Assembly (NCBI RefSeq): GCF_000771405.1
Contig: NZ_JDUI01000003.1
Coordinates: forward strand, 62,001-126,000
Direction of reading: 5' to 3'
DNA from: Bifidobacterium pullorum DSM 20433
GTDB lineage: Bacteria; Actinomycetota; Actinomycetes; Actinomycetales; Bifidobacteriaceae
DNA: 64,000 nt
Position numbers and translations under genes: made by a program. Below the pieces are notes generated by a model that made no database searches, had not been told where the DNA came from, and worked only from the letters and a program-made list of their open reading frames with translations. Positions 7,772 to 17,083 of the stretch are shown one piece after another (within the stretch, counting starts at the first letter, position 1; every line of letters starts with the position of its first letter).

Positions 7772-10258
7772 TCATCCGGCACGAAGGCTGGCGGCCAGGG
7801 AGTCGAAGACGTCGCTGCCACGCAGGTGACGGCCCATGAACCATACCGCCTCATGCGCGAGCATCGGCACACCGGCGTCCGTCAATCCGACCGCGACCTG
7901 AGCCAGCACATCCAACGTGCGCTCGGTCGGCGCGACCGGAATGGCGGCGGCGCGCAGCACCTGTTCGGCCTCGCCCACCGCCATCGGCGGGCGCATATCG
8001 CCGGTCTGCCGGCGCAGCTCCGCCAATTCGTCGCGGGCGGTCTCTGTCAGGGCGGAGTTCGGATCGCGCGCGGCCATGGTGTAGCAGGCCACCGCCTCGT
8101 TCGTCCGCCCGATGCGCCACAGCGGATACGCCAGCCGGTAGTACATGTACGAGATGTCGCCTGGCATCAGCGCCACCTGGAGCCCCCGAGCCAACGTCTC
8201 CACCGCCTGCGCGTATTGCTCCCGTTCGGCATGGCACACCGCCACCTCGACGTACGCCCGTGCCGTGGTCGGCGCAAGCGCCAGGCACTGCAACGCCTCG
8301 GCTAATCCGCGGTCCGCGTCACCCTCCTGCCTCGCGAACCTCGAGAGCCACAGATGCGCCCCGTACGCCGCATCAGGCGCCTTCCAATACCGGGTGTCGG
8401 CCGACCGCAATGGTTCCGTATCCGGCAGGACCGCATCGCCGCCCATGCCGGAATCCAAAGACACAATCAGCCGGTCCAGAGGGGAGGCGCAGTACAACGG
8501 CAGCCGCCCCCGCTCATCCAAACCGATCTCGCCGATGCGGCTCAGCACCGCCTCCAACTGCACCGACGCGACCAGCGGCGAGTCCTTGTTCTCCTGCAGG
8601 ATCGCCCGCACCTCGTCGTTGCCGACGGGCGCATCGTCGTGCATCACATCCAGCTCATCCACCGTGTCGGCGCGTAGCAGTCCCCGCAGCGGCTCGGGCA
8701 ACGGACGACGGTCGTTCCACACCTCCCCGCGGCGCTCCGCCGATGAGGGATGCGACGGAAGCGGCGTGATATCGCACAACCCGCGATCGTTCCCGAACCG
8801 TACCGCATGACGGATGGGTCGCAGCGCGTTCAGCACAGCCAGCGGATCATCGTCGAACGCCGGACGGTCGAGGCGTCCGTCCTTCAACGGCGGCAGCGCC
8901 TCCATCATGAACGGGGTGCGGTCGAATCCCAGCGACAGCACCGGCCGCCCCCGCAGGTCCCCTTCGTGCGCGGTCACGTCCACGGCCATCACGCGCACGC
9001 TGGAGGCGAATGCGACCTGCGCCATCAGACCGGCCAATCGCACGGCATAGGCCGCCGCACAGGCCGGACGTCCGGCGCGGGCGTCGTACCAGCCCTGTTC
9101 CCCCATGCGGGAAGCGGGGAAGACGTTCGGCGATGGTACGGTGAACCGCAGCGTCATCACCCCGGCGTCGAGATCCATATCGAACCGGTATTCCAGCCGG
9201 AACGGCAGCTGCAACCGTTCACAAGCGTCAACGAATCGCGTGGAAACATCCCAGATGCCACCGCGGACGCCTTCCGCGTCCCGAATGGTACGGTACGGGT
9301 TGTCGGCGCGCCCGCGCTGCGACACCACCCCCGCATTGCGCGAAATCTCGCGCAGCGCCCCTTGGGCGGCCTGCGCGCAGAACCGTTCGTCGAACGCGTG
9401 GAGCATGCCGGTGCCGCCGTCGGCCGCCCCCGCCGCCCACTCCACGAACCACAGGCGGTTCAGCGCCGCTTCAACGGCGAGCAGCGTGGCCCGCTGCCCC
9501 GGGGATACGTCGTCGTCGAACCGCAACCAGAACAGCGATGTGGAGCCCAGTCGAATCAGCGTCACGTTGTGTTCCGCGGCGATGGCACGCACGTCGGCCG
9601 CCCCCGCTTCCACCAGCTGGCGGGCGGCGAATCGCTCGAACCCGCTCGCCTGCCCCTGCTGGGTGGTGCCGCGCCAGATCAACGCGTCGAGCGCGTCGGG
9701 CAGCGGACCGTCCAGCAGGTTGAGGATGACCTCGCCGATACGGCCGCCTCCCGTGCCGGCCGCGACGCCCTGCGTCTGCGGGATATGGACGAAGGTGAGC
9801 CAGCTGACCGCCAGGAAGTAGCGCAGCTCCCAGTTGCGGGCGAGGAAGAATCGCCCCGGATCACGCGTGGGGTTGACGAAACCGTATCTCATGTCCCATG
9901 TCGTCTGGTATTCGCCCACGATCACGGGTTTGCCGCCGCCGTCCGGAGCCGGGACGCGAATGGCACCCTGCCCCTTCCGATCCCGCCATTGGGCCAGTTC
10001 CAGCGACGGGCGCAGACCAGCAAGACCGGGCAGCGGACGGTCGCACGAATAGACCTTGCCGCCGGCGGCCAGCCATGCAAGCAGCCGTACGCGACGGCCG
10101 GGCAGCAGCTCGGCCACATAGCCGAAGCCGTGCCCGGGATCGCGGCAGGCGTTCCACACCACGCCATAGGTCACGCCTTCGGGCTGGCCGGGGATGGCGG
10201 CCAGCTTGCTCGTCCTGGAGAACAACGGCAGTTTGATGACGGCGGGATCCTGGTCCAT
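7772..10258 (-). CDS. Large tetratricopeptide-repeat protein of unknown function
   Basis: This is an 828-residue protein without a signal peptide or clear membrane segment, so probably cytoplasmic. Residues about 640-790 contain helical repeats of TPR type (GLAEALQCLALAPTTARAYV, then YAQAVETLARGLQVALMPGD and NEAVACYTMAARDPNSA), a protein-protein interaction scaffold. The first 600 residues match no family I recognise; they are rich in W and R and contain LTFVHIPQTQGVAAG. AAGGAGG lies four bases before the ATG. The gene is monocistronic and divergent from the MFS gene. No function can be assigned beyond likely scaffolding. Confidence 0.85.
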   Translation of the reverse strand: MDQDPAVIKLPLFSRTSKLAAIPGQPEGVTYGVVWNACRDPGHGFGYVAELLPGRRVRLLAWLAAGGKVYSCDRPLPGLAGLRPSLELAQWRDRKGQGAIRVPAPDGGGKPVIVGEYQTTWDMRYGFVNPTRDPGRFFLARNWELRYFLAVSWLTFVHIPQTQGVAAGTGGGRIGEVILNLLDGPLPDALDALIWRGTTQQGQASGFERFAARQLVEAGAADVRAIAAEHNVTLIRLGSTSLFWLRFDDDVSPGQRATLLAVEAALNRLWFVEWAAGAADGGTGMLHAFDERFCAQAAQGALREISRNAGVVSQRGRADNPYRTIRDAEGVRGGIWDVSTRFVDACERLQLPFRLEYRFDMDLDAGVMTLRFTVPSPNVFPASRMGEQGWYDARAGRPACAAAYAVRLAGLMAQVAFASSVRVMAVDVTAHEGDLRGRPVLSLGFDRTPFMMEALPPLKDGRLDRPAFDDDPLAVLNALRPIRHAVRFGNDRGLCDITPLPSHPSSAERRGEVWNDRRPLPEPLRGLLRADTVDELDVMHDDAPVGNDEVRAILQENKDSPLVASVQLEAVLSRIGEIGLDERGRLPLYCASPLDRLIVSLDSGMGGDAVLPDTEPLRSADTRYWKAPDAAYGAHLWLSRFARQEGDADRGLAEALQCLALAPTTARAYVEVAVCHAEREQYAQAVETLARGLQVALMPGDISYMYYRLAYPLWRIGRTNEAVACYTMAARDPNSALTETARDELAELRRQTGDMRPPMAVGEAEQVLRAAAIPVAPTERTLDVLAQVAVGLTDAGVPMLAHEAVWFMGRHLRGSDVFDSLAASLRAG

Positions 10259-10430
10259 GACGACCTCCTTGTCCTCGTATGATGTTCCATCCTAGCCAGT
10301 TCCAGCCCACTTGGCGGGCGTCCGACCAACCCGCTCGGCCGAAGGCGGACCGGGAATTCATCCGGCGTTCATGTTCGGACATGCGCGGCGTCGGCGCACC
10401 ATTTAGGATGAGCAGTGACAAAGGAGCGTT

Positions 10431-11774
10431 ATGGAACAGAACACGCAAGGTGCCGGCAATCTGGCCGGTGCCATCAAGGGACAGGATGCGCCCGAGGCCC
10501 TGTCGACCGGCGAATTCCCGGTGCAGCCGGCCGGCAAACTCACCCGCCGCGAAAAGCAGTGGATCGTGTATGACGTCGGCAATTCGGCGTTCGTGCTGCT
10601 GTCGACCGCGGTGGTGCCGATCTACGCGAACTCGCTGCTGGAGGCCGCCGGCCAGGACAACATCGTGTCGACGTGGGGGTATGCGCAGACGATCGCTTCG
10701 CTGGTGATCGCGCTGCTCATGCCGGTCCTGGGGTCGATCGCCGACGTGCAGGGCATGAAGATCAGGTTCTTCCTCGGGTTCTTCCTGACCGGCGTGGTGA
10801 TGTGCCTGGGCATGTCGCTGCCACTGGGGTGGCTCGCGTTCCTGATCGTGTACGTGCTGGCCACGATCGGCCTGAACGGCTCGCTCACGTTCTACGATTC
10901 GATGCTGATCGACACCACATCGAACGATCGGATGGACAAGGTGTCCTCGCACGGGTACGCGTGGGGCTACGTGGGGTCCACGGTCCCGTTCATCGTGTGC
11001 ATCGCGGTGATCTTCGGCGGTCCGGCGCTGCTGGGACTGGACACGGCCACCTGCACGCGCGTCTCGTTCCTCATCACCGCCGTGTGGTGGGTGGCGTTCA
11101 CCATACCGCTGCTGCGCAGCTACCGGCAGATCCACTACCGCACGACCGCCGACCACACGGCCGAGGCGGTGCGCGGCACGTTCCGCGAGCTGGCCGGCAC
11201 GTTCGGCAAAATCGCGCGCAACAAGTCGCTGCTGCTGTTCATGATCGCGTTCTTCTTCTACATCGACGCGGTGAACACCGTCATCTCCATGTCGACCTCG
11301 TACGGCACGCAACTGGGCATCGACTCCACACAGCTGGTGGTGGCGTTGCTGGTCACGCAGTTCGTGGCGTTCCCGTGCGCGATCCTGTACGGGCGGCTGG
11401 CCGGACGGTTCGGTGCCAAGACGATGATTGTGATCGCGGTGATCGCGTATCTCGGCATCGTGATGTTCGCCGCGTTCTTCCTCAAGTCGGCCGTGGAGTT
11501 CTGGATTCTGGCGATTCTGGTCGGCATGTTCCAGGGCGGCATCCAGGCGCTGTCGCGCTCGTACTACGGCAAGATCATTCCGAAGGACCACGCGAACGAG
11601 TACTACGGCTTCTACGACATCTTCGGCAAGACCGCCTCGGTGCTGGGCACGTTCCTGGTGGCCACGACCACGGCCGTGACGGGCAACGCGTCGGTCGGCG
11701 TGCTGTCGATCGCGGTGCTGCTGGTGGCGGCGCTGGCCCTGCTGCTCATACAGAAGGACCCGACGGCCAAGTAG
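10431..11774 (+). CDS. MFS permease of the Atg22/UMF1 type
   Basis: This is a 447-residue membrane protein with about twelve hydrophobic segments after a soluble N-terminus of some 40 residues. The sequence IVYDVGNSAFVLLSTAVVP matches the opening helix of the Atg22/UMF1 family, whose eukaryotic relatives export amino acids from the vacuole; bacterial substrates are unknown. RSYYGKIIPKDHANEYYGFYD is another block typical of this family. AAAGGAG precedes the ATG. The gene stands alone and ends facing the L,D-transpeptidase gene, with palindromic elements between. Confidence 0.85.
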   Translation: MEQNTQGAGNLAGAIKGQDAPEALSTGEFPVQPAGKLTRREKQWIVYDVGNSAFVLLSTAVVPIYANSLLEAAGQDNIVSTWGYAQTIASLVIALLMPVLGSIADVQGMKIRFFLGFFLTGVVMCLGMSLPLGWLAFLIVYVLATIGLNGSLTFYDSMLIDTTSNDRMDKVSSHGYAWGYVGSTVPFIVCIAVIFGGPALLGLDTATCTRVSFLITAVWWVAFTIPLLRSYRQIHYRTTADHTAEAVRGTFRELAGTFGKIARNKSLLLFMIAFFFYIDAVNTVISMSTSYGTQLGIDSTQLVVALLVTQFVAFPCAILYGRLAGRFGAKTMIVIAVIAYLGIVMFAAFFLKSAVEFWILAILVGMFQGGIQALSRSYYGKIIPKDHANEYYGFYDIFGKTASVLGTFLVATTTAVTGNASVGVLSIAVLLVAALALLLIQKDPTAK

Positions 11775-11829
11775 CCGTGGCAGCCAGCTCAATCCTAGGA
11801 TGGTGTACCCGCCGTGGCAGCCAGCCGAC

Positions 11830-11966
11830 CAAACCAACCGGCCGCTCACTTTTTGCTTGTCAGATGTCAAGTACTTGACGATCGGCACGTAAAAAGTGGG
11901 TGACAGCAAGCACACGGAACCGCACACCCAAAGAAACGTACTTGACAATCGGCAAGTAAACAGTGA
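11830..11966. repeat. Nested palindromic repeats between convergent genes
   Basis: The stretch contains the perfect palindrome GTCAAGTACTTGAC, flanked by ACTTTTT and AAAAAGT arms, then a partly inverted second copy ending GTACTTGACAATCGGCAAGT. The words TTTTTGCTTGTC and GACAATCG(G/A)CAAG are shared with the 40-bp palindrome at 46126-46165. It may serve as a bidirectional terminator. Confidence 0.65.
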
Positions 11967-11975
11967 GTGGTCGAT

Positions 11976-12635
11976 TCATGCGATATGGACCGGGGTGCCG
12001 GCGGGAAGATGATCGTACAGCCACTTGGCATCGCTGACGGTCAGGCGCACGCAGCCGTGCGAGGCCGGCTCGCCCAGCTTGCGGGCCTCGGATTCGATGT
12101 AATCCCCCGCGGTTTCGGTGGTGGGGACGGTGTGGAACAGGTACGTGGTGCCGATGAACGCCACCCACCAATCGGCGCCCTGCTTCTCCTCGGCGTTGTA
12201 GAAGTGTTCGCCGCGGGTCAGGATCGTGAAATCGCCGGTCGGCGTGCTGTCGTCCATGCCCGTGCTGGCGAGCATGGTGTAGATGGTGTCCTTCCCGGAT
12301 TTGAGATATACGCGCTGGTCGGCGATGCTCACGGTCACGGCGGTGATCGGGGTGACGGAAGTGTCCGGATACTCCCCGCCGGAAGGCCCGCGCCAGTCCA
12401 CGATCCGCTGACCGATGACGCCGTCCGCGTCCATGACGCCATGCTCGGAGGTCTCCCAACTGCCGACCGCGTTCGTCGCCACCGCCGCGGTTCGTTCATC
12501 CCCCTCCACGTTCCCCGTATTCGGCACGGCCAGCACGGAGGCGACCGCGGCGACGGCGCACAGCACGGACGCAACCGACAACGCACCGACCGCGCGGCGC
12601 GTGACGCGGCTGGTCACGGTGGTCAGATCCGTCAT
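11976..12635 (-). CDS. L,D-transpeptidase (YkuD domain), membrane-anchored
   Basis: This class of enzyme forms 3-3 cross-links in peptidoglycan or attaches proteins to it, outside the membrane. The 219-residue protein has an N-terminal hydrophobic segment (about residues 14-35) after a short positively charged stretch, so it is anchored or secreted. The catalytic signature SHGCVRL puts the nucleophilic cysteine at residue 195, followed by DAKWLYDHLPAGTPV, as is usual for a YkuD domain at the C-terminus. GGAAGG lies upstream of the ATG. The gene converges on the MFS gene and is divergent from aspA. Confidence 0.92.
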   Translation of the reverse strand: MTDLTTVTSRVTRRAVGALSVASVLCAVAAVASVLAVPNTGNVEGDERTAAVATNAVGSWETSEHGVMDADGVIGQRIVDWRGPSGGEYPDTSVTPITAVTVSIADQRVYLKSGKDTIYTMLASTGMDDSTPTGDFTILTRGEHFYNAEEKQGADWWVAFIGTTYLFHTVPTTETAGDYIESEARKLGEPASHGCVRLTVSDAKWLYDHLPAGTPVHIA

Positions 12636-12803
12636 ACTATGCGGCCTTCCGAATCAACGGTTGAGGGATTGGGGTCTCATCATATCCCACGTCATTGAGA
12701 ATCCTCGGCCCGCTCCCCAGCTCTCGGCGTAATCCCCGTTTCGGTGGCTTTTTGCGCGTTTTCGGGCCATGATTGATACAGACGAAACCCATCAGGAGAC
12801 GCT

Positions 12804-14231
12804 ATGACAGACGCAACCTACCGCATCGAACACGACTCGTTGGGCGAGCTGCCCGTGCCCGCCGACGCCTACTGGGGCATCAACACGCAGCGAGCCATCG
12901 GCAACTTCCCGGTCTCCGGCGTCACCGATTCGCAACATCCCAGCCTGATCCGCTCCTACGCCACCATCAAGCGCGCCTGCGCCGAAGCCAACGACGAGCT
13001 CGGCCTGCTCGACCACGAGCGCGCACGGCTCATCACGGCCGCATGTCTGGAAATCGAGGCGGGCGAACTCGCCGACCAGTTCCCCGTCGACGTGCTGCAG
13101 GGCGGCGCCGGCACCTCCACGAACATGAACATCAACGAAGTCATCGCCAATCGCGCGCTCGAACTAGCCGGCCACCCGCGCGGCGACTACGCGTTCATCC
13201 ACCCCAACGACCACGTCAACCACTCGCAGTCCACGAACGACACGTATCCGGCGGCCTGCAAACTGGCGATCATCGACGCGCTCGGCCCGCTGACCGAGCA
13301 GTGCCGCAAACTGGCCCGCGCCTTCCACGACCTGGCCGACAAACACATCCACGACGTCACCATCGGCCGCACCCAACTGCAGGATGCGGTGCCGATGACC
13401 TTCGGCCAGGAGTTCCACACCTTCGCCACGTTCCTGAAGATGGACGTGGCCGCGCTCGAATCACTGGTGCCGCAGCTGGCCGTGCTCAATCTGGGCGGCA
13501 CCGCCATCGGCACCGGCATCTGCGCCGACCTGCGGTTCCGAGAGGCCTCCATCGCCCATCTGGCGCGCATCACCGGACTGCCGGTGACCGCCGCACCCGA
13601 CCCGCTGGCCGCCGTGACCGACATGAGCGCGTACATCGCCGCGTCGGCCGCACTGAAGAACCTGGCGATCCACCTGAAGAAGGCGGCGGACGACCTGCGT
13701 CTGCTCAACTCGGGCCCGCGCTCCGGCTTCGGCGACCTGCGCGTGCCGCCACGGCAGGCCGGTTCCAGCATCATGCCCGCTAAGGTGAACCCGGTGATCC
13801 CCGAATGCGTGGACCAGTGCTGCTTCGTGATCTTCGGCATGGACGTGACCGTGAACTGGGCGGCGGCCGAAGGGCAGCTGCAGCTCAACGCGTTCGACCC
13901 GGTGATGACGCACGAAATTCTGACCGGCATGGAGCTGATGGACAACGCGATGCGCATCTTCCGCGAGAACTGCGTGGAGGGCATCGAGGTGAACCTGGAG
14001 ACCGGACGCCGGTACGCGGAGGGCTCGCCGTCCATCTCGGCGGCGCTGAACGACGCAATCGGCTACGAACGCGCGTCGGCAATCGCCAAGGAGGCCGTGG
14101 CGACGAATCGCACGGTGCGCGAGGTGGCCGGTAAGCGCACGGATCTGCCGGCGGAGCAGTTGGACGCCCTGTTGGACCCGATTGCTCTTTCCCGCCGCCT
14201 GGGCCAAACCTGCCGCGAGCGCCGCGGCTGA
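12804..14231 (+). CDS. aspA: Aspartate ammonia-lyase
   Basis: The enzyme converts L-aspartate to fumarate and ammonia. It has the fumarase/aspartase fold: GINTQRAIGNFPVSG near the start, the STNDTYP block, and the flexible catalytic loop GSSIMPAKVNPVIPE at about residue 320 with its active serine. NPVIPE, rather than the NPTQCE of fumarase C, and the general sequence favour aspartase. Bifidobacteria lack a full TCA cycle, so it probably links aspartate to fumarate supply. GGAGACGCT precedes the ATG, and 475 residues is normal length. The gene stands alone, and its 3' end faces the gdx gene across a repeat array. Confidence 0.9.
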   Translation: MTDATYRIEHDSLGELPVPADAYWGINTQRAIGNFPVSGVTDSQHPSLIRSYATIKRACAEANDELGLLDHERARLITAACLEIEAGELADQFPVDVLQGGAGTSTNMNINEVIANRALELAGHPRGDYAFIHPNDHVNHSQSTNDTYPAACKLAIIDALGPLTEQCRKLARAFHDLADKHIHDVTIGRTQLQDAVPMTFGQEFHTFATFLKMDVAALESLVPQLAVLNLGGTAIGTGICADLRFREASIAHLARITGLPVTAAPDPLAAVTDMSAYIAASAALKNLAIHLKKAADDLRLLNSGPRSGFGDLRVPPRQAGSSIMPAKVNPVIPECVDQCCFVIFGMDVTVNWAAAEGQLQLNAFDPVMTHEILTGMELMDNAMRIFRENCVEGIEVNLETGRRYAEGSPSISAALNDAIGYERASAIAKEAVATNRTVREVAGKRTDLPAEQLDALLDPIALSRRLGQTCRERRG

Positions 14232-14258
14232 GGCCGGCGGACGGATGGCCGACCTCAC

Positions 14259-14518
14259 CTGTTCAACCGTTGACTTACGCGCTTAGCCGGGCCTTCTGAC
14301 GCCACCTTTTCAACAGGACCACCATTCAACCGTTGACTTACGCGCTTAACGGCCCCTCTGACGCCACCTTTTCAACGGTAACGGTTTTCAGCTGTTGACT
14401 TACGCGCTTAGCCGGACCTTTTGGCACCACCTTTTCAACAGGACCACCATTCAACCGTTGACTTACGCGCTTAACGGCCCCTCCTGGCGCCAACTCTTCA
14501 ACTGTTGAAAAGTTGGCG
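14259..14518. repeat. Four-unit array of the CAACAGTTGAA repeat family
   Basis: Units of about 62-64 bp carry TTGACTTACGCGCTTA and GCCACCTTTTCAAC, the reverse complement of the orientation seen at 17781. Diverged palindromes such as TTCAACCGTTGAC replace some cores. The last part (about 14490-14517) folds as GCCAACT...AGTTGGC and may terminate gdx transcription. Confidence 0.9.
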
Positions 14519-14520
14519 GC

Positions 14521-14835
14521 TCAGGCGGCCAGCTTCAGCCCGACCACACAGCCGACAAGTCCGAGAATCAGCAGCATCTTGACCCACGAGAACGATTCCG
14601 CCCCCGTGATCATGCTGTAGCACACCGTAATCGTGGCCCCGATACCGACCCACACGGCGTAGGACGTGCCGACGCCGATGTCGCGCATCGCATAGGACAG
14701 CCCGCCCATGCTCAGCACCAGCGCAACCACGAACACAATGACCGGAACAGGCTTGGTGAATCCTTCGGAATGGTCCAACGCGATGGCCCACACCGATTCG
14801 AACACTCCAGACACCACCAGCACAATCCATGACAT
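14521..14835 (-). CDS. gdx: SMR-family guanidinium exporter (Gdx/SugE type)
   Basis: This 104-residue protein has four predicted membrane helices and belongs to the small multidrug resistance family, which works as a dual-topology dimer. MSWIVLVVSGVFESVWAIAL and the later GTSYAVWVGIGA match the SugE/Gdx subtype, with the essential Glu in helix 1. Gdx proteins export guanidinium in exchange for protons. The assignment is strongly supported by the guanidine-III riboswitch directly upstream. The ATG is eight bases from AGGAG. A repeat array starts right after the stop and probably supplies the terminator. Confidence 0.9.
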   Translation of the reverse strand: MSWIVLVVSGVFESVWAIALDHSEGFTKPVPVIVFVVALVLSMGGLSYAMRDIGVGTSYAVWVGIGATITVCYSMITGAESFSWVKMLLILGLVGCVVGLKLAA

Positions 14836-14848
14836 GGCACACACTCCT

Positions 14849-14889
14849 GGCAAGTCTTGTCGCACACCGGGTACTTGACCATCGTCCGG
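14849..14889 (-). promoter_or_regulatory. Guanidine-III riboswitch upstream of gdx
   Basis: Read on the minus strand the 41-nt segment contains CCGGACGA, then GUACCCGGU, then GACAAGAC, in the order and spacing of the guanidine-III (ykkC-III) aptamer. CAAG and CUUG close one stem, and the conserved CCGG segments can form the pseudoknot. The Shine-Dalgarno AGGAG (14844-14848) begins right after the aptamer. The predicted stem may extend to its edge, which suggests translational control: guanidinium binding would alter ribosome access. The match was made by eye against the known consensus. Confidence 0.88.
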
Positions 14890-15065
14890 GAGCCAGAAAA
14901 GCTCTGTCCACAGAGTAACACGGTTACGCTGCGAGCGCCCTCGACAGCCGCCACAGACGCGGGGAACCCGAATGCATCAGGGGCTGGAAACGACCGGACA
15001 CGCGCGCGAATCCGTGCGCACACGGAAGCGCCGCCACTAAGATGGTGGGTTGGAAGGAGGCCGCC

Positions 15066-16289
15066 ATGGCAGGTCAGCCCGGCAACATCATCGACTACGT
15101 GCGCACGCGCACGGGGTCGTTCGACGAGCGCCCGTTCAACGACGTGGACGCACTGGTGCTGGCCTCGCTGGCCTACCAGACGATGCCGGACGTGGTGCCC
15201 ACGCTGGTCGATTGGGAGCGCCGCTACGGCACGCTCTCCGCACGCCTGCATACGCTGACGGCCGACATGTCACATGCCCTGACCGCTCCATTCGCCTCGC
15301 TGCGCACGCTCCGGCACCCTCCGTTCCCGGACGCGACGCTGGCCGACGCGGCCGCTGCGCTCAGCCCGCAGGATTTCGACTACAACGCGGGCTATACCGG
15401 CCTGGCCGATCCGAAACTGACCGAGATGCTGTTCGCGCAAGCGGCGCGCAACCCCCGGTTCTCGTCGATCCGCGTGGGGGCGGTCGACGAGCAGTTCAGC
15501 CGCGAGCATCAGACGCAGTTCGCGGCGATGACGTTCCTCCTGCCCGACGGTACGCTGGCGGTGGCGTTCCGCGGCACCGACACCTCGTTCGTCGGCTGGA
15601 AGGAGGACTTCAACATGGCCTTCCAGTACCCGGTGCCGGCCCAGCGGCTCGCGGCCGAGTACGTGGCGCGCGTGGCGCGGCTGTGGCGGGGAGATCTGAT
15701 GCTGTTGGGACATTCGAAGGGCGGGAATCTGGCCGTGTATGCGGCCGTGGAGTCCGATGACGCCGTGCGCGACAGGATCCGCCGCATCTATTCGTTGGAT
15801 GGACCGGGATTCCCCGCCGAGGTGGTGCAGGGTGACCGGTATCGCGCCATGGCCGACCGGATCGTCAAGATCATTCCGGATTCGTCGATCGTGGGCATGA
15901 TCCTGGATTCGCCGGAGGATTGCGTGGTGGTCAAGTCGAGCGAGTACGGCCCGATGCAGCATCTGGCGTTCTCATGGCAGGTGGACCGCGACGGGTTCGT
16001 GACCGTGCCGGAGGTTTCGGTGACGTCCCGCGAGTTCAAACGTTCGCTCGACGCGATGCTGGCCGATATGACGCCCGAGCAGTGCGAACGTGCGGTGGAC
16101 GCGATGTTCAAGGTGCTGGCCGCCAGCGACGAGCACGGTCTGATCGGCCTGGTGGAGGCCGGTCCGAAGACGATCCCAGCCATGTTCGGCGCATTCGTGG
16201 ATCTGAGCGACGAGGAGCGGCAGCATATCCTGGAGGCCGCCGGTATCCTGCTCAAGGCGTCCTTCCCTCTGCCCTGGCAGTCCGCCTGA
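15066..16289 (+). CDS. Mbeg1/DUF2974-like alpha/beta hydrolase
   Basis: This is a 407-residue protein of the lipase-like DUF2974/Mbeg1 group. The nucleophile elbow GHSKGGN places the candidate catalytic serine at about residue 217. VAFRGTDTSFVGWKEDFNM upstream is the GT(D/S)-containing block of class 3 lipase-like proteins, and DGPGF follows. The substrate is unknown. AAGGAGG precedes the ATG at good spacing, which fixes the start over an upstream in-frame ATG. There is no signal peptide, so it is probably cytoplasmic. It converges on the acetyltransferase gene. Confidence 0.85.
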   Translation: MAGQPGNIIDYVRTRTGSFDERPFNDVDALVLASLAYQTMPDVVPTLVDWERRYGTLSARLHTLTADMSHALTAPFASLRTLRHPPFPDATLADAAAALSPQDFDYNAGYTGLADPKLTEMLFAQAARNPRFSSIRVGAVDEQFSREHQTQFAAMTFLLPDGTLAVAFRGTDTSFVGWKEDFNMAFQYPVPAQRLAAEYVARVARLWRGDLMLLGHSKGGNLAVYAAVESDDAVRDRIRRIYSLDGPGFPAEVVQGDRYRAMADRIVKIIPDSSIVGMILDSPEDCVVVKSSEYGPMQHLAFSWQVDRDGFVTVPEVSVTSREFKRSLDAMLADMTPEQCERAVDAMFKVLAASDEHGLIGLVEAGPKTIPAMFGAFVDLSDEERQHILEAAGILLKASFPLPWQSA

Positions 16290-16303
16290 CGGCCCCGCGG
16301 GGC

Positions 16304-16942
16304 CTACACCTCCCGAGGCCCGAACGGCGCGTTGATCACACGGTCACGCCAGTAATACATGTCGTCATGCTCGCCGATTTCACGGGCCACCCGGCACGGG
16401 CTGCCGTAGGCCACAACATTCGCCGGGATGTCCTTGGTGACGACCGACCCTGCGCCGATCACACTGTTCTCGCCGATGGTCACGCCGGGCAGGATCGTCA
16501 CGTTCGCCCCGATCCACACGCCATTGCCGATGGTGACGGGCAGCGAGTACTGGGTGACGGTCGGCGCCTTGCGCAGGTCGGGGCGGACCGGATGCCCGGT
16601 GGTCACAATCGTCACGTTCGGGCCGATCATCACGTCATCGCCGATGATCACAACGCCATCGTCGACCAGGGTCAGATTGAAGTTCGCATAGAACCGTTCG
16701 CCGATGAACGTGTTGCACCCCCAGTTCGCGCGCAGCGGCGGCTCGATGTAGGAGCCCTCGCCGATGCCGCCGAGCAGCCGCTGCAGCAGGGTGGCGCGGC
16801 GACCGGCCTCGCCCGGGCGGGTGGCGTTGAAGTCGTACAGGAGTTCCAGCTGGGCGCGCTGGGCGTCGAGCATCTCCTCGTCATCGCACAGGTACACATC
16901 TCCGGACTGCATGATGTCCAGCACTCGTTGCGGAACCGCCAT
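16304..16942 (-). CDS. Sugar O-acetyltransferase (maltose/galactoside acetyltransferase family)
   Basis: This 212-residue enzyme of the left-handed beta-helix (hexapeptide repeat) class moves an acetyl group from acetyl-CoA to a sugar. The N-terminal helical part contains YDFNATRPGE, typical of Maa/LacA. The hexapeptide core shows GDDVMIGPNVTIVTTGHP with the catalytic histidine, and IGENSVIGAGSVVTKDIP. The exact sugar acceptor is not evident. AAGGAGG stands five bases before the ATG. It is divergent from the TetR gene with a palindromic operator candidate between, so it is a plausible target of that regulator. Confidence 0.88.
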   Translation of the reverse strand: MAVPQRVLDIMQSGDVYLCDDEEMLDAQRAQLELLYDFNATRPGEAGRRATLLQRLLGGIGEGSYIEPPLRANWGCNTFIGERFYANFNLTLVDDGVVIIGDDVMIGPNVTIVTTGHPVRPDLRKAPTVTQYSLPVTIGNGVWIGANVTILPGVTIGENSVIGAGSVVTKDIPANVVAYGSPCRVAREIGEHDDMYYWRDRVINAPFGPREV

Positions 16943-17041
16943 GGCAACCTCCTTGTCAGCGGGATTGTGCCCATCTTACCCCGCACGACGCCGGGCGGGT
17001 TCGCCGTCAGCCGAGCGAAGCCGACGGCTTCGGATATCATA

Positions 17042-17056
17042 TAGACAGCGCGTCTA
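17042..17056. promoter_or_regulatory. Candidate TetR operator
   Basis: TAGAC and GTCTA form a perfect 5-bp inverted repeat around AGCGC in an A/T-rich part of the gap between the acetyltransferase and TetR genes. Its position suits autoregulation and control of the divergent gene. Confidence 0.45.
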
Positions 17057-17083
17057 ATTAATATCCAGGTTGGAGATGATGCC

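Noticed and set aside
9861..11948. A long minus-strand frame opposite the MFS gene
   Set aside because: The plus-strand MFS protein is unambiguous; the antisense translation is an R/H/D-rich shadow.
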